Shown in pieces: positions 1 to 9,673 of a stretch of DNA of 51,342 bases. A model generated the notes under the pieces. The model was not told the DNA's origin. It saw only the letters and a program-made list of their open reading frames with translations, and searched no databases. Numbering within the stretch: the stretch's first letter is position 1; the number at the start of each line of letters is the position of its first letter. The position numbers were made by a program, and so were the translations under genes. Source of the DNA: an uncultured Eubacteriales bacterium (GTDB lineage Bacteria > Bacillota > Clostridia > Christensenellales > Aristaeellaceae); NCBI GenBank assembly GCA_902799465.1, contig CADCAS010000019.1, forward strand, positions 1 through 51,342. Reading direction: 5' to 3'.

Positions 1-254
1 CTGTTCAGTATTGCGGCAAATGGGGCTTTGGCGGGGAGAATTAGGAATTAGGAATGAGGAATTAGGAATGAATGGCGGCTGCCGCGCGCATTGTAGTGAA
101 GGCCACACGCTAAATATCGAAACAATACGTACAGCTCGGCGGGCGGCGCATCGCCGCTCCTACGCAGCCAAGCCATTTTAATTCCTAATTCCTAATTCCT
201 AATTCCTAATTCCTAATTCAACAAACCCCTGCTTATCGAGGCAGGACTGGACAG
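1..254. repeat. Family D element with a family B repeat nested inside
   Basis: The ends form an imperfect inverted repeat: ctgttcagtattgc at 1-14 and gcaggactggacag at 241-254, matching at 11 of 14 positions. The same end pair bounds the element at 35572-35856. Inside are heptamer arrays (ttaggaa type at about 38-70 and attccta type at 181-219) flanking a GC-rich core at about 112-180. That core recurs at 17940-18035 and, inverted, at 28545-28615. The layout suggests a heptamer element inserted into a family D element. No gene is seen here. Confidence 0.6.
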
Positions 255-334
255 ATACGATCATATAAAAAAAGGCTGTCAGCAATCCAATGAGTTAAAA
301 GTTAGTAAAACCAACCGTGAATCGAATTCTTAAT

Positions 335-363
335 TTGCAAACAGAGTCTGTATGGGCTATAAT
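335..363 (+). promoter_or_regulatory. Promoter of the S10 ribosomal operon
   Basis: A -35 box ttgcaa (335-340) and a perfect -10 box tataat (358-363) are separated by 17 bp. The predicted start near 370 leaves a leader of about 240 nt before rpsJ. The leader has no convincing gene. It contains small hairpins, for example gtccg/cggac near 514-528, and an A-rich run near 552-559. A leader this long could carry ribosomal-protein feedback control (in Gammaproteobacteria L4 controls this operon), but no known leader motif was recognised. Confidence 0.75.
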
Positions 364-610
364 AGATAAGGTCTGTACGGGGTATCTCTGTGCGCGTGTG
401 CCGGAATGGCGCGGGAGATGCGAAACCCGGCGGACTGTGAATGGGATGAACCGGGAGGTTGCGGCGAGGAATCACCGCCATATGATACCCAAGCCGGTAA
501 TTTCCGGGGACTATGTCCGCAGATCGGACGACGGAGCTCATGCCCGTCGAACAAAAAAATAATAGGACACGCCCGGCAGCGTGTGCATGAGTTCAACAGG
601 AGGAAAAACC

Positions 611-919
611 ATGGCAAACCAGAAGATCCGCATCAAGCTCAAGGCCTATGAACATTCGATCATCGACCAGAGCGCGCAGCGCATTGTGGAAGTGGCCAAG
701 CGCACCGGCTCCAGGGTTTCGGGCCCCATCCCGCTGCCCACCGAGAAGGAGATCGTGACCATCCTGCGCTCCCCCCACAAGGACAAGGATTCCCGCGAGC
801 AGTTCGAGATGCGCACCCACAAGCGCCTGATCGACATCCTGCGGCCCACCCCCCAGACGGTAGACGCTCTGACCAAGCTGGATCTGCCGGCTGGCGTTGA
901 GATCGAGATCAAGCTGTAA
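611..919 (+). CDS. rpsJ: 30S ribosomal protein S10
   Basis: First gene of the ribosomal cluster, 102 aa, the usual S10 length. The sequence is canonical from [11 protein letters not shown] at the start to the EIEIKL end, including the loop [20 protein letters not shown]10 sits in the head of the small subunit and, as NusE, also joins antitermination complexes with NusB. The ATG at 611 follows an aggagg Shine-Dalgarno about 8 nt upstream. An in-frame start 30 nt earlier would add non-conserved residues and is rejected. An unusually long gap of 156 nt separates it from rplC. Confidence 0.97.
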   Translation: MANQKIRIKLKAYEHSIIDQSAQRIVEVAKRTGSRVSGPIPLPTEKEIVTILRSPHKDKDSREQFEMRTHKRLIDILRPTPQTVDALTKLDLPAGVEIEIKL

Positions 920-1075
920 TGAGGTAGGGCTGACGGACGCGCTCTCCGGGGACCTCCTGCGTAGTTCGCGGATGATCGTCCGAATGAAGCCTGAAGGCAT
1001 TCCGGCTTATCAATAGGGGCATGACCCCGAAGCAAACTGCCAAGCGGTTTGTTCAACCAGAGAAGGAGTGTAACA

Positions 1076-1717
1076 ATGAAAAAGGCAATTCTCGGCAAAA
1101 AGATCGGCATGACCCAGATCTTCGTGGACGACGGACGTCTGGTGCCGGTCACCGTCGTGGTCGCCGGCCCCTGCACCGTGACAATGGTGAAGACCGAGCA
1201 GACCGACGGCTATGAAGCGGTACAGGTCGGTTTCGACGAGCTCTCCGAGCAGAGGGCCAAGAAACTGCTCAACAAGCCCGAGCAAGGTCACTTCGCCAAG
1301 GCCGGCGTGAAGCCCGCCCGGCACCTGCGCGAGTTCCGGTTTGAGGATATCTCCGGCTACTCCGTGGGCGATACCATCAAGTGCGACGTCTTCGCCGAGG
1401 GCGACAAGATCGACGTCATCGGCACCAGCAAGGGCCACGGCTACACCGGCGCCATCCAGCGCTGGAACCAGCACACCGGTCCCATGGGCCACGGCTCCAA
1501 GTACCATCGCGGCGTGGGCTCCCTGAGCGCCAACTCCGACCCCTCCCGCGTGTTCAAGAACAAGCACATGGCCGGCCAGTACGGCGGCGATCGCGTCACC
1601 GTGCAGAACCTTGAGGTCGTCAAGGTGGACGCCGAGCGCAACCTGCTCATGATCAAGGGCGCGATCCCCGGCGCGAACGGCAGCCTGGTGATGGTCCGCG
1701 ACGCGGTCAAGGGTTAA
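1076..1717 (+). CDS. rplC: 50S ribosomal protein L3
   Basis: 213 aa, near the normal L3 length. It opens with [16 protein letters not shown] and carries the conserved core [11 protein letters not shown] and [13 protein letters not shown], the extended loop that reaches toward the peptidyl-transferase centre. L3 is one of the first proteins to bind 23S rRNA. The ATG at 1076 follows aaggag at 1063-1068. A TTG 27 nt upstream is open but has no matching Shine-Dalgarno. The rplD gene follows after 15 nt, in one operon. Confidence 0.97.
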   Translation: MKKAILGKKIGMTQIFVDDGRLVPVTVVVAGPCTVTMVKTEQTDGYEAVQVGFDELSEQRAKKLLNKPEQGHFAKAGVKPARHLREFRFEDISGYSVGDTIKCDVFAEGDKIDVIGTSKGHGYTGAIQRWNQHTGPMGHGSKYHRGVGSLSANSDPSRVFKNKHMAGQYGGDRVTVQNLEVVKVDAERNLLMIKGAIPGANGSLVMVRDAVKG

Positions 1718-1732
1718 TAGGAGGACGCAATC

Positions 1733-2365
1733 ATGGCAAACGTTAAAGTATTCAACATGCAGGGCGCTTCCGTTGGCGAGCTCGCGCTCTCCGACGAGGT
1801 ATTCGGCTCTGAAATCCACGTCAGCGCTATGCACGCTGTGGTGCGCGCCTATATGAACGCGCAGCGCCAGGGCACCCAGTCGGCCCGCACCCGCACCGAG
1901 GTTCGTGGCGGCGGCCGCAAGATCTATCGCCAGAAGGGCACCGGCAATGCGCGTCATCATGGCCGCAGGGCGCCCCAGTTTACCCACGGCGGCGTGGTGT
2001 TCGCCCCCAAGCCCCGTGACTATCGCATCAGCGTGCCCCGCAAGGTTCGCCGCCTTGCCATGAAGAGCGCGCTGACCTCGAAGGTTCAGGATCAGGACAT
2101 CATCGTGGTGGACAACATCACCCTGACCGAGGCCGAGGCCAAGACCAAGAACGTCGTCAAGATGCTCAAGGCTCTGGGCACCGACAAGAAGGCCCTGATC
2201 GTGACCAAGGATGTGGAGCCCATGGTGGTTCGCGCCGCGAACAACATCGAGGGCGTTCAGACCACCTTCGTGGGTTCCCTCAACGTGGTGGACATCCTGA
2301 ACTGCGACAAGTTCATCATTTCCCAGGACGCCGTGAAGCTGGTTGAGGAGGTTTACGCGGAATGA
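1733..2365 (+). CDS. rplD: 50S ribosomal protein L4
   Basis: 210 aa. It has the L4 globular domain and the long arginine- and glycine-rich loop ([20 protein letters not shown]) that lines the peptide exit tunnel. In enterobacteria L4 also feeds back on the S10 operon. Whether it does so here cannot be told from the protein. The Shine-Dalgarno aggagg lies about 9 nt upstream. The stop overlaps the rplW start by 4 nt (ATGA), so the two genes are probably translationally coupled. Confidence 0.96.
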   Translation: MANVKVFNMQGASVGELALSDEVFGSEIHVSAMHAVVRAYMNAQRQGTQSARTRTEVRGGGRKIYRQKGTGNARHHGRRAPQFTHGGVVFAPKPRDYRISVPRKVRRLAMKSALTSKVQDQDIIVVDNITLTEAEAKTKNVVKMLKALGTDKKALIVTKDVEPMVVRAANNIEGVQTTFVGSLNVVDILNCDKFIISQDAVKLVEEVYAE

Positions 2366-2670
2366 AGAGCGCATATGACATCATCAAAAAGCCGGTCCTG
2401 ACCGAAAAGTCCTATATGGACATGGCCCAGAAGAAGTACACCTTTGAGGTGGACATCCACGCCAACAAGACCGAGATCAAGCAGGCGCTTGAGGCCGTGT
2501 TCGAGGGCGTGAAGATCGATTCCGTCAACACCATGCGGACCATCGGCAAGATCAAGCGCCAGGGCCGCTACTCCGGCCGGACCCCCGAGGTCAAGAAGGC
2601 CATCGTCACCCTGAAGAAGGATTCCAAGGCGATCCCGTTCTTCGAGGGCATGGAGACCGAGGAAGAATAA
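2362..2670 (+). CDS. rplW: 50S ribosomal protein L23
   Basis: 102 aa, typical. It begins [18 protein letters not shown], the hallmark start of L23, and includes the basic segment [18 protein letters not shown]23 sits at the tunnel exit, where it docks the signal recognition particle and trigger factor. It overlaps rplD by 4 nt. A gap of 113 nt to rplB holds a small hairpin (gaggcc at 2712-2717 paired with ggcctc at 2722-2727), odd in an otherwise tight operon. Confidence 0.96.
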   Translation: MKSAYDIIKKPVLTEKSYMDMAQKKYTFEVDIHANKTEIKQALEAVFEGVKIDSVNTMRTIGKIKRQGRYSGRTPEVKKAIVTLKKDSKAIPFFEGMETEEE

Positions 2671-2783
2671 TTCCCCTCTCCCACATTCAGCAATAAGGGA
2701 ATCTTCCCTTTGAGGCCAAAAGGCCTCCACAATGGCAAGGCTCGCCGATAATGAGCTACAAAAAAGAAAGGGAGTAACAGACT

Positions 2784-3620
2784 ATGGCCATTCGAGTCTA
2801 CAAGCCGACCTCGCCCGCGCGGCGCTTCATGTCGGTGCTGACTTTCGAAGAGATCACCAAGAAGACGCCTGAGCGTTCCCTGACCACCGACCTGCGCCAT
2901 CGCGCCGGCCGCAACAACCAGGGCAAGATCACCGTCCGCCACCAGGGCGGCGGCGCGCGCAGGAAGTACCGCATCATCGACTTCAAGCGCATGAAGAACG
3001 ACGGCATTCCCGCCACCGTGAAGGCGATCGAGTACGATCCCAACCGCACCTGCTTCATCGCCCTGCTCTACTACGCCAACGGCGACAAGAGCTACATCCT
3101 GGCCCCCCTGGGCCTGAAGGTGGGCGATACCGTGATGTCCGGCCCCACCGCCGACATCAAGCCCGGCAACTGCCTGCCCATCGCCAACATCCCCCTGGGC
3201 ACCCTGATCCACAACATTGAGATCAAGATCGGCCGCGGCGGCCAGATGGTCCGCTCCGCCGGCACCGCCGCTCAGGTCATGGCCAAGGAAGGCGAGTACG
3301 CCCAGATCCGCCTGCCCTCCGGCGAGGTGCGCAAGGTGTCCATGAACGCCCGCGCCACCATCGGCCAGGTCGGCAACACCGATCACTCCAACGTCCGCAT
3401 CGGCAAGGCCGGCCGGAAACGCCACATGGGCGTCCGCCCCACCGTCCGCGGCGTCGTCATGAACCCCTGCGATCACCCGCACGGCGGCGGCGAAGGCCGT
3501 TCCCCCGTGGGTATGCCCGCTCCGATGTCCCCGTGGGGCAAGAAGACCCAGGGCGTCAAGACCCGCAAGCATCGCAAGTATTCTGACAAGCTGATCGTCA
3601 GCCGCCCCAATAAGAAGTAA
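2784..3620 (+). CDS. rplB: 50S ribosomal protein L2
   Basis: 278 aa, full length. The C-terminal region carries the invariant [17 protein letters not shown], whose histidine lies next to the peptidyl-transferase centre, and ends in a basic tail. L2 is a primary 23S rRNA binder needed for subunit joining and catalysis. Only 21 nt separate it from rpsS. A Shine-Dalgarno (agggag) lies 10-12 nt ahead of the ATG. Codon use matches its neighbours (strong C/G third positions). Confidence 0.97.
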   Translation: MAIRVYKPTSPARRFMSVLTFEEITKKTPERSLTTDLRHRAGRNNQGKITVRHQGGGARRKYRIIDFKRMKNDGIPATVKAIEYDPNRTCFIALLYYANGDKSYILAPLGLKVGDTVMSGPTADIKPGNCLPIANIPLGTLIHNIEIKIGRGGQMVRSAGTAAQVMAKEGEYAQIRLPSGEVRKVSMNARATIGQVGNTDHSNVRIGKAGRKRHMGVRPTVRGVVMNPCDHPHGGGEGRSPVGMPAPMSPWGKKTQGVKTRKHRKYSDKLIVSRPNKK

Positions 3621-3641
3621 GCCTGAAAGGAGGCAAACCCA

Positions 3642-3920
3642 ATGAGCAGATCTGTTAAAAAGGGTCCTTTCATTCAGCCCGCGCTGCTGAAGCGCGTTCA
3701 GGAGCTGAATGCGGCCGGCGACAAGAAGGTCCTCAAGACCTGGAGCCGCGCCTCTACCATCTTCCCGGATTTCATCGGCCACACGGTTGCCGTCCATGAC
3801 GGCCGCAAGCATGTTCCGGTATACGTTACCGAGGATATGGTCGGACATAAGTTCGGCGAATTCGCCCCCACCCGCACCTTCCGCGGCCATGCCGGCGAAA
3901 AGGCGTCGTCCCGCAAGTAA
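3642..3920 (+). CDS. rpsS: 30S ribosomal protein S19
   Basis: 92 aa, standard. [19 protein letters not shown] at the start and the core [19 protein letters not shown], then [17 protein letters not shown], are diagnostic. S19 forms a complex with S13 in the head of the small subunit and contacts tRNA. The ATG follows aaaggagg. It lies between rplB and rplV with gaps of about 20 nt, the universal order. Confidence 0.97.
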   Translation: MSRSVKKGPFIQPALLKRVQELNAAGDKKVLKTWSRASTIFPDFIGHTVAVHDGRKHVPVYVTEDMVGHKFGEFAPTRTFRGHAGEKASSRK

Positions 3921-3940
3921 CGTAAAGGAGTGTAATTGTT

Positions 3941-4321
3941 ATGGCAACTCGTATTAAAGAGAAGGCCGCGGCCCGCAAGGCAAACGCCGACAAGCGTCCG
4001 CACGCCACCGCCAAGTACGTCCGCGTTGCTCCCCGCAAGGCGAAGATCGTCGTCGATCTGATCCGCGGCAAGCAGGTGGACGACGCGCTGGCCATCCTCA
4101 TGTATACGCCCAAGAGCGCGTCTCCCGTGGTCGAGAAGCTTTTGAACAGCGCTATCGCCAACGCCGAGAACAAGGACATGGATCGCTCCTCCCTGTATGT
4201 CGCGGAGGTCTACGCAAACCAGGGCCCGACGCTGAAGCGTTACTGGGCGCGTTCCCACGGTCGTGCCGACATGATCAAGAAGCACACCAGCCACATTACG
4301 ATCGTGCTCGACCAGAAGTGA
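3941..4321 (+). CDS. rplV: 50S ribosomal protein L22
   Basis: 126 aa, slightly longer than the roughly 112 aa of many homologs because of a basic N-terminal extension ([17 protein letters not shown]). The core [20 protein letters not shown] and the tunnel-loop end [17 protein letters not shown] are conserved. L22 spans the large subunit and its beta-hairpin helps form the narrow part of the exit tunnel, a site of macrolide-resistance changes. It is 13 nt from rpsC. Confidence 0.95.
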   Translation: MATRIKEKAAARKANADKRPHATAKYVRVAPRKAKIVVDLIRGKQVDDALAILMYTPKSASPVVEKLLNSAIANAENKDMDRSSLYVAEVYANQGPTLKRYWARSHGRADMIKKHTSHITIVLDQK

Positions 4322-4334
4322 GGGAGGATATAAA

Positions 4335-5111
4335 ATGGGACAGAAAGTTAATCCCCATGGCGCGCGCGTTGGTGTCATCCTCGACTGGAGCACCAAGTGG
4401 TACGCAGGGAAAAAGGATTTTTCCAACAACCTGATCGAAGATTACAAGCTGCGCAATCTTCTCAAGGATAAGCTGAACACCGCGGGCATCTCCCGCATCG
4501 ATATCCAGCGTTCCGGCGCGAAGCTGCACATCGCCGTGTACACCGCCAAGCCCGGCATCGTCATCGGCAAGGGCGGCGCGGGCGTCGAGGCTCTGAAGAA
4601 GGAGCTCGAGGCCTACACCGGCCGTCAGGTCGGCCTGGACATCATGGAGATCAAGAACCCCGACACCGACGCCCAGCTGGTCGCCGAGAACATCGCTCAG
4701 CAGCTGGAAAAGCGCATCTCCTTCCGCCGCGCGATGAAGCAGTCCATCGCCCGCGCGATGAAGGCCGGCGCCAAGGGTGTCAAGACCAGCTGCTCCGGCC
4801 GTCTGGGCGGCGCGGACATCGCCCGCTCCGAAGGCTATCACGAGGGTTCCATCCCGCTTCAGACCCTGCGCGCCAACATTGACTACGGCTTTGCCGAGGC
4901 CAAGACCACCTATGGCCGCGTGGGCGTGAAGGTTTGGATCTACAAGGGCCAGGTGCTGCCCATCAACGGCAAGAAGGTGCTGGTTGGGTACACCGATTTG
5001 AAGAGCCCGTTCGCCGGGCGCGGCGACCGTCGCCGCAGAGATGATCGCGGCCCCCGCGGTGAGCGCAGGGATCGCAACGATCGGCCCGAGCGTAAGGAAG
5101 GAGGCAATTAA
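4335..5111 (+). CDS. rpsC: 30S ribosomal protein S3
   Basis: 258 aa. [15 protein letters not shown] and the KH domain with [15 protein letters not shown] are clear, and the C-terminal domain motif [18 protein letters not shown] is present. The protein exceeds the usual roughly 220 aa because of a tail of alternating Arg, Asp and Glu after about residue 225. S3 is part of the mRNA entry channel and its helicase activity. It lies 3 nt from rplP, so coupling is likely. Confidence 0.96.
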   Translation: MGQKVNPHGARVGVILDWSTKWYAGKKDFSNNLIEDYKLRNLLKDKLNTAGISRIDIQRSGAKLHIAVYTAKPGIVIGKGGAGVEALKKELEAYTGRQVGLDIMEIKNPDTDAQLVAENIAQQLEKRISFRRAMKQSIARAMKAGAKGVKTSCSGRLGGADIARSEGYHEGSIPLQTLRANIDYGFAEAKTTYGRVGVKVWIYKGQVLPINGKKVLVGYTDLKSPFAGRGDRRRRDDRGPRGERRDRNDRPERKEGGN

Positions 5112-5114
5112 GCC

Positions 5115-5552
5115 ATGCTGATGCCCAAGAGAGTGAAGCACCGCAAGCAGATGCGCGGCCGCATGAAGGGCAAGGCCCAGCGCGGCAACTTCCTGGCCTA
5201 CGGTGATTACGGTATCGTCGCTACCCAGCCCGGCTGGGTGACCTCCAACCAGATCGAGGCCGCCCGTCAGGCCATGACCCGCCGCACCAAGCGTGGCGGC
5301 CAGGTCTGGATCAAGATCTTCCCCGACAAGCCCGTGACCGCGAAGCCGGCCGAGACCCGAATGGGTTCCGGTAAGGGCGCTCCGGAGTACTGGGTGTCCG
5401 TCGTAAAGCCCGGCCGCGTGCTGTTCGAGATGGCCGGCGTGCCCGAGGAGGTTGCCCGCGAGGCTCTGCGCCTGGCCGGTCACAAGCTCCCCATTACGAC
5501 CAAGTTCATCAAGCGTGAAGAAGTGAAATCGGAGGGTGGTGAAGAGCAATGA
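5115..5552 (+). CDS. rplP: 50S ribosomal protein L16
   Basis: 145 aa, typical. [19 protein letters not shown] is the family start. [20 protein letters not shown] and [19 protein letters not shown] follow. L16 helps position tRNA in the A site and organises the central part of the large subunit. The start 3 nt after rpsC is chosen because it gives the standard N-terminus. The stop overlaps rpmC by 4 nt. Confidence 0.97.
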   Translation: MLMPKRVKHRKQMRGRMKGKAQRGNFLAYGDYGIVATQPGWVTSNQIEAARQAMTRRTKRGGQVWIKIFPDKPVTAKPAETRMGSGKGAPEYWVSVVKPGRVLFEMAGVPEEVAREALRLAGHKLPITTKFIKREEVKSEGGEEQ

Positions 5553-5764
5553 AGACCAAGGACGAACTGAAGGCTCTGCAGGCCAAGACCATGGCCGAGC
5601 TCGACACCGATCTGAAGGATAAGAAGAGCGAGCTTTTCAACCTGCGGTTCCAGAAGGCCACCGGCCAGCTGGAGAACACCGCGGCCATTCGCGAGTGCAA
5701 AAAGAGCATCGCGCGGGTCAAAACCGTCATCCGTCAGCGCGAGCTGGCCGGTAAGAATGCTTAA
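5549..5764 (+). CDS. rpmC: 50S ribosomal protein L29
   Basis: 71 aa, all alpha-helical in the family. The signature [19 protein letters not shown] followed by [10 protein letters not shown] identifies it. L29 lies near the tunnel exit beside L23 and is a contact for trigger factor. Its start overlaps the rplP stop (ATGA) and aggtggtg supplies the ribosome site inside rplP. The rpsQ gene follows after 14 nt, the usual L16-L29-S17 order. Confidence 0.96.
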   Translation: MKTKDELKALQAKTMAELDTDLKDKKSELFNLRFQKATGQLENTAAIRECKKSIARVKTVIRQRELAGKNA

Positions 5765-5778
5765 GGAGGCAACTGACA

Positions 5779-6039
5779 ATGGCTGAAGCAAGAGGAATGC
5801 GCAAGACGCGCACCGGCGTGGTTGTTTCCGACAAGATGGACAAGACCATCGTCGTAGAGATCCGCACCCGCGTGCGTCATCCGCTGTATGGCAAAATCAT
5901 GAACCGTACCAATAAGATCAAGGCCCACGACGAGAACAATGAGTGCGGCATCGGCGATACCGTCCGCGTCATGGAGACCCGTCCGCTCAGCAAGGACAAG
6001 CGTTGGCGCCTGGTCGAGATCATCGAAAAGGCGAAGTAA
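5779..6039 (+). CDS. rpsQ: 30S ribosomal protein S17
   Basis: 86 aa. [20 protein letters not shown] and then [19 protein letters not shown] and [16 protein letters not shown] are the OB-fold landmarks of S17, a primary 16S rRNA binder at the body of the small subunit. It has a good aaggaggc ribosome site before the ATG. Gaps are 14 nt to rpmC and 24 nt to rplN. Confidence 0.97.
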   Translation: MAEARGMRKTRTGVVVSDKMDKTIVVEIRTRVRHPLYGKIMNRTNKIKAHDENNECGIGDTVRVMETRPLSKDKRWRLVEIIEKAK

Positions 6040-6063
6040 GCCGCTACAAGGAGGAAGAGTAAT

Positions 6064-6432
6064 ATGATTCAGCCTCAAACCCGTTTGAAGGTGGCCGATA
6101 ATTCCGGCGCTAAGGAAATCATGTGCTTCCGCGTGCTGGGCGGCTCCTTCCGCCGCACCGGCAGCGTCGGCGACGTGATCGTCGCGTCCGTCAAATCCGC
6201 GACCCCCGGCGGCACGGTGAAGAAGGGCGAGGTCGTCAAGGCCGTCATCGTTCGCACGAAGAAGCAGTATCGCCGTCCGGATGGCACCTACATCCGCTTC
6301 GACGACAACGCAGCCGTCATCATCAACGAACAGAAGCAGCCCAGGGGCACCCGCATCTTTGGGCCCGTGGCTCGCGAGCTCCGTGAACGCGATTTTATGA
6401 AGATCGTGTCGCTGGCTCCCGAAGTGCTTTAA
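6064..6432 (+). CDS. rplN: 50S ribosomal protein L14
   Basis: 122 aa, the invariant family length. [20 protein letters not shown] at the N-terminus and the C-terminal [26 protein letters not shown] region are near-universal. L14 sits at the subunit interface, forms bridges to 16S rRNA and is a binding site for the silencing factor RsfS. Its Shine-Dalgarno is aaggagga. It lies 12 nt from rplX. Confidence 0.98.
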   Translation: MIQPQTRLKVADNSGAKEIMCFRVLGGSFRRTGSVGDVIVASVKSATPGGTVKKGEVVKAVIVRTKKQYRRPDGTYIRFDDNAAVIINEQKQPRGTRIFGPVARELRERDFMKIVSLAPEVL

Positions 6433-6444
6433 TGGAGGTGCACC

Positions 6445-6795
6445 ATGGCAGCTAAGCTCAATATAAAGGTCGGCGATACCGTCAAGGTCATTGCCGGCAC
6501 CGACAAGAACAAGAAAGACAACACCGGCAAGGTTCAGAAGGTGTTCCCCGAGACCGGCAGGATCATCGTCGAGGGCATGAACATGGTGAAAAAGCACCAG
6601 AAGCCCCGTGGACAGGGCATGCCCGGCGGTATCATCGAAAAGGAAGCGCCCATCGACGCCTCCAACGTGATGGTGATTTGCCCCAAGTGCGGCAAGCCCA
6701 CCCGTGTCGGCCATGTGTTTATCGAAGGCGAAGGCAAGACCTCCCGCCGCAAGCGCCGCATGTGCAAGAAGTGCAAAGCGGTGTTTGACAACTGA
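6445..6795 (+). CDS. rplX: 50S ribosomal protein L24, zinc-ribbon form
   Basis: 116 aa. The N-terminal KOW motif ([18 protein letters not shown]) and MVKKHQKP are typical of L24, an assembly initiator near the tunnel exit. The C-terminal half holds two cysteine pairs, CPKCG and CKKC, separated by about 27 residues, which probably bind zinc. Many bacterial L24 proteins keep this pattern. It lies 17 nt from rplE. Confidence 0.96.
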   Translation: MAAKLNIKVGDTVKVIAGTDKNKKDNTGKVQKVFPETGRIIVEGMNMVKKHQKPRGQGMPGGIIEKEAPIDASNVMVICPKCGKPTRVGHVFIEGEGKTSRRKRRMCKKCKAVFDN

Positions 6796-6812
6796 TAAGG
6801 AGGATCGGCACA

Positions 6813-7355
6813 ATGGCAAGATTAAAGGATAAGTACCGCGCTGAAGTGGTTCCGGCGCTCAAGCAGCGCTTCAACTATAAAAACGTCATGGAGATCCCCC
6901 GCCTCGAGAAGATCGTCATCAACATGGGTCTGGGCGACTGCAAGGACAACGCCAAGGCTCTGGAGCAGGCTGTGGGCGAGCTGGAGATCATCGCCGGCCA
7001 GAAGCCGCTGGTGACCAAGGCCAAGAAATCCATCGCAAACTTCAAGCTGCGCGCCGGCATGAACGTGGGCGCCAAGGTCACCCTGCGCGGCGACCGCATG
7101 TATGAATTCACCGACAAGCTCGTCAGCATCGTGCTTCCCCGCGTGCGCGACTTCCGCGGCGTGTCCGCCAAGGCCTTCGACGGCCGCGGCAACTACGCCC
7201 TGGGCGTGCGTGAGCAGCTGATCTTCCCCGAGATCGAGTACGATAAGGTTGAAAAGATCCGCGGCATGGAGATGATCTTCGTCACCACCGCCAAGACCGA
7301 CGAGGAAGCCAAGGAACTGCTCCGCCTTCTGGGCATGCCGTTCCAGCAGGCTTGA
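6813..7355 (+). CDS. rplE: 50S ribosomal protein L5
   Basis: 180 aa, the family standard. It has the core [35 protein letters not shown] and [18 protein letters not shown]5 binds 5S rRNA together with L18 and touches P-site tRNA. The ATG follows aaggagga by a normal spacing. It lies between rplX and the zinc-type S14 gene, the usual Gram-positive order. Confidence 0.97.
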   Translation: MARLKDKYRAEVVPALKQRFNYKNVMEIPRLEKIVINMGLGDCKDNAKALEQAVGELEIIAGQKPLVTKAKKSIANFKLRAGMNVGAKVTLRGDRMYEFTDKLVSIVLPRVRDFRGVSAKAFDGRGNYALGVREQLIFPEIEYDKVEKIRGMEMIFVTTAKTDEEAKELLRLLGMPFQQA

Positions 7356-7375
7356 TCTAAAGGAGGATATTCATC

Positions 7376-7561
7376 GTGGCTAAGACAAGTATGAAGATCA
7401 AGCAGGCCCGGCCCGCTAAGTTCTCCACCCGCGCCTATACCCGCTGCCGCATCTGCGGCCGTCCCCACTCCGTGCTGCGCAAGTACGGCGTGTGCCGCAT
7501 CTGCTTCCGCGAGCTGGCCTATGCGGGCCAGATCCCGGGCGTTCGCAAGGCCAGCTGGTAA
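7376..7561 (+). CDS. rpsZ: 30S ribosomal protein S14, zinc type
   Basis: 61 aa, the short zinc-binding form. Cysteines at residues 24, 27, 40 and 43 make the CxxC-CxxC site (TRCRICGRP and [10 protein letters not shown]). The start is GTG at 7376, preceded by aaaggaggat. The second residue (Ala-Lys-Thr) matches homologs, so the GTG is accepted. S14 lies in the head of the small subunit near S3 and S10. No zinc-free paralog is seen in the window. Confidence 0.95.
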   Translation: MAKTSMKIKQARPAKFSTRAYTRCRICGRPHSVLRKYGVCRICFRELAYAGQIPGVRKASW

Positions 7562-7587
7562 TCTGGCAATTCTAAGGAGGTAACAAA

Positions 7588-7989
7588 ATGGCTGTTATTA
7601 ATGATCCCATCGCAGATATGCTCACCCGTATCCGCAATGGCCTGATTGCCAGACATGACGCCGTCACGATCCCCGCTTCCAACATGAAGAAGGCGATCGC
7701 GAAGATCCTGCTGGACGAAGGCTACATCAAGTCTTGTGATTATATCGACGACGGCCTCCAGGGACAGATCAAGGTGACCCTGAAGTACGTCGAGGGCAAG
7801 GAATCCGTCATCAAGGGCCTCAAGCGCATCTCCAAGCCCGGCCTGCGCGTCTACGCCAAGTCGGACGAGATCCCGAAGGTTCTGGGCGGACTGGGCATCG
7901 CCATCGTCTCCACGTCCAAGGGCGTGATGACCGACAAGGCCGCGCGCAATGCCGGCGTCGGCGGCGAAGTGCTGGCCTACATTTGGTAA
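7588..7989 (+). CDS. rpsH: 30S ribosomal protein S8
   Basis: 133 aa. It begins with [19 protein letters not shown] and ends with [21 protein letters not shown] followed by GGEVLAYIW, the conserved 16S-binding end. S8 is a primary binder of the central domain and in enterobacteria represses the spc operon. The ribosome site is taaggagg. It is 26 nt after rpsZ and 21 nt before rplF. Confidence 0.97.
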   Translation: MAVINDPIADMLTRIRNGLIARHDAVTIPASNMKKAIAKILLDEGYIKSCDYIDDGLQGQIKVTLKYVEGKESVIKGLKRISKPGLRVYAKSDEIPKVLGGLGIAIVSTSKGVMTDKAARNAGVGGEVLAYIW

Positions 7990-8010
7990 GAGAGTTGGAG
8001 GTGCACTAGA

Positions 8011-8559
8011 ATGAGTCGAATCGGCAGGCTTCCGATTCCGGTCCCCGCTGGGGTGACCGTGACGATCGACGAGGACAACAACGTCACCGTCAAGGGTCCC
8101 AAGGGTGAACTGAGTCAGAAGGTTAACAAGGATATCAAGGTCGAACAGGTCGGCGCCGAGGTCATCGTGTCCCGTCCTTCCGACAGCAAGCCTCACCGCT
8201 CGATGCATGGTTTGTATCGCTCCCTCATCAATAACATGGTTGTTGGTGTCACCAAGGGATTCGAGAAGACCCTGGCCATCGAGGGCGTCGGCTGGCGCGT
8301 GGCTGAGTGGAACAAGAACCAGCTCAACATCGCCATCGGCTTCTCCCATCCCGTGATCGTGGACGCGCCCGAAGGCATCGAATTCGATGTGGACAAGTCC
8401 AATGTGAAGATCACCGTCAAGGGCATCGACAAGCAGGCCGTCGGCGCCATCGCCGCCGACATCCGCGCCATCCGCAAGCCCGAGCCCTATCACGGCAAGG
8501 GCATCCGGTATGAGAACGAGGTCGTCCGCCGCAAGGAAGGCAAGGCCGGTAAGAAGTAA
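8011..8559 (+). CDS. rplF: 50S ribosomal protein L6
   Basis: 182 aa, with the duplicated L6 fold. [17 protein letters not shown] at the start, [18 protein letters not shown] in the middle, and the C-terminal RNA-binding signature [20 protein letters not shown] are clear. L6 sits beside the sarcin-ricin loop and the GTPase centre. The protein ends in a short basic tail (KAGKK). Confidence 0.97.
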   Translation: MSRIGRLPIPVPAGVTVTIDEDNNVTVKGPKGELSQKVNKDIKVEQVGAEVIVSRPSDSKPHRSMHGLYRSLINNMVVGVTKGFEKTLAIEGVGWRVAEWNKNQLNIAIGFSHPVIVDAPEGIEFDVDKSNVKITVKGIDKQAVGAIAADIRAIRKPEPYHGKGIRYENEVVRRKEGKAGKK

Positions 8560-8577
8560 TAAGGGAGGTAACCGCAC

Positions 8578-8946
8578 ATGTTTAATAAGCGTGATCGCAA
8601 TGAGGTTCGCAAGATCCGTCACGAGCGCGTGCGCAAAAAGATCAGCGGGACGCCCGAACGGCCCCGGCTTTGCGTATATCGTTCCAACAAGCACATTTAT
8701 GCTCAGGTCATCGATGATGTCGCCGGCAACACCCTGGCCGCCGCCTCTACCGTTGAGAAGGAGATCGCTTCTCAGCTGGGCGAGGTCGACAAGAAGGGCG
8801 AGGCCAAGCTCGTCGGCAAGATCGTCGCTGAGCGCGCCGTCAAGGCCGGCATCACCGATGTCGTGTTTGACCGCGGTGGCTATATCTACACCGGTCGCGT
8901 GGCCGAGCTTGCCGCTGGCGCTCGCGAGGGCGGTCTGAACTTCTAA
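8578..8946 (+). CDS. rplR: 50S ribosomal protein L18
   Basis: 122 aa. The basic start with [20 protein letters not shown], the segment [15 protein letters not shown], and the end [19 protein letters not shown] are diagnostic. L18 brings 5S rRNA into the large subunit together with L5. Its ATG follows gggaggta. It lies 18 nt after rplF and 17 nt before rpsE. Confidence 0.97.
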   Translation: MFNKRDRNEVRKIRHERVRKKISGTPERPRLCVYRSNKHIYAQVIDDVAGNTLAAASTVEKEIASQLGEVDKKGEAKLVGKIVAERAVKAGITDVVFDRGGYIYTGRVAELAAGAREGGLNF

Positions 8947-8963
8947 GAGAGGAGAACAATCGC

Positions 8964-9461
8964 ATGCAGCGCAATGAGCAAGTAAGCGAATATAATGAGA
9001 AATTGGTCGCGGTTAACCGCGTATCCAAGACCGTCAAGGGCGGCCGCAACATGCGCTTCTCCGCGCTGATGGTCGTCGGCGACGAGAAGGGCAAGGTCGG
9101 CTGCGGCATGGGCAAGGCCGTTGAAATCCCCGAGGCCATCCGCAAGGGCCTGGAGGACGCCAAGAAGTCCATGATCACCGTGCCCATGGACGGCACCACC
9201 ATCCCCCACGAGGTCGTGGGCGTGTTCGGCACCGGCAAGGTCAAGCTCCTGCCCGCTCCCGAAGGTACCGGCGTTATCGCCGGCGGCCCGGTCCGTGCGG
9301 TTCTGGAGGCCTGCGGCATCAAGAACATCGTGACCAAGTCCATCGGCTCCAACAACCCGATCAACATGGTTCGTGCCACCCTGGCAGGTCTGAAGCAGCT
9401 TCGCAGCGCCGAACAGGTTGCGGCGATGCGCGGCAAGACCGTCGAAGAGCTGCTCGGTTAA
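8964..9461 (+). CDS. rpsE: 30S ribosomal protein S5
   Basis: 165 aa. It has the double-stranded RNA-binding fold with [20 protein letters not shown] and [16 protein letters not shown], and the C-terminal domain [20 protein letters not shown]5 lies at the mRNA entry and helps maintain decoding accuracy; spectinomycin-resistance changes map to its N-terminal loop. The start is the first ATG after agaggaga. Confidence 0.97.
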   Translation: MQRNEQVSEYNEKLVAVNRVSKTVKGGRNMRFSALMVVGDEKGKVGCGMGKAVEIPEAIRKGLEDAKKSMITVPMDGTTIPHEVVGVFGTGKVKLLPAPEGTGVIAGGPVRAVLEACGIKNIVTKSIGSNNPINMVRATLAGLKQLRSAEQVAAMRGKTVEELLG

Positions 9462-9475
9462 GGGGGTAAACGAAA

Positions 9476-9658
9476 ATGAAGCTTAAGATTACGCAGACCA
9501 AGTCCACCATCGCCTGCCTGAAGGATCAGATCGCCACCGTGAAGGCGCTGGGCCTCCATCATGTCGGCCACACCGTCGTGAAGGACGATTCCCCCGCCAT
9601 CCGCGGCATGATCTTCAAGGTCAAGCACATGGTCAAGGTCGAAGAGATTGCAGAGTAA
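9476..9658 (+). CDS. rpmD: 50S ribosomal protein L30
   Basis: 60 aa, normal for L30. The pattern KITQTKSTIACLKDQIATV, then LGLHHVGHTVVKDDSPAIRG, matches the family. It lies between rpsE and rplO with gaps of about 15 nt, the standard spc order. The ribosome site is aagggggt, weaker than those of its neighbours. Confidence 0.96.
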   Translation: MKLKITQTKSTIACLKDQIATVKALGLHHVGHTVVKDDSPAIRGMIFKVKHMVKVEEIAE

Positions 9659-9673
9659 GGAGGTCAACCCGAC

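Noticed and set aside
1010..2374. Long open frame (454 codons) on the - strand across rplC and rplD
   Set aside because: It mirrors two highly conserved ribosomal genes and is His/Gly/Ala-rich with no ribosome site; G/C-ending codons create such antisense frames here. The same applies to long antisense frames over secY-adk (10056-11591), relA and recJ.
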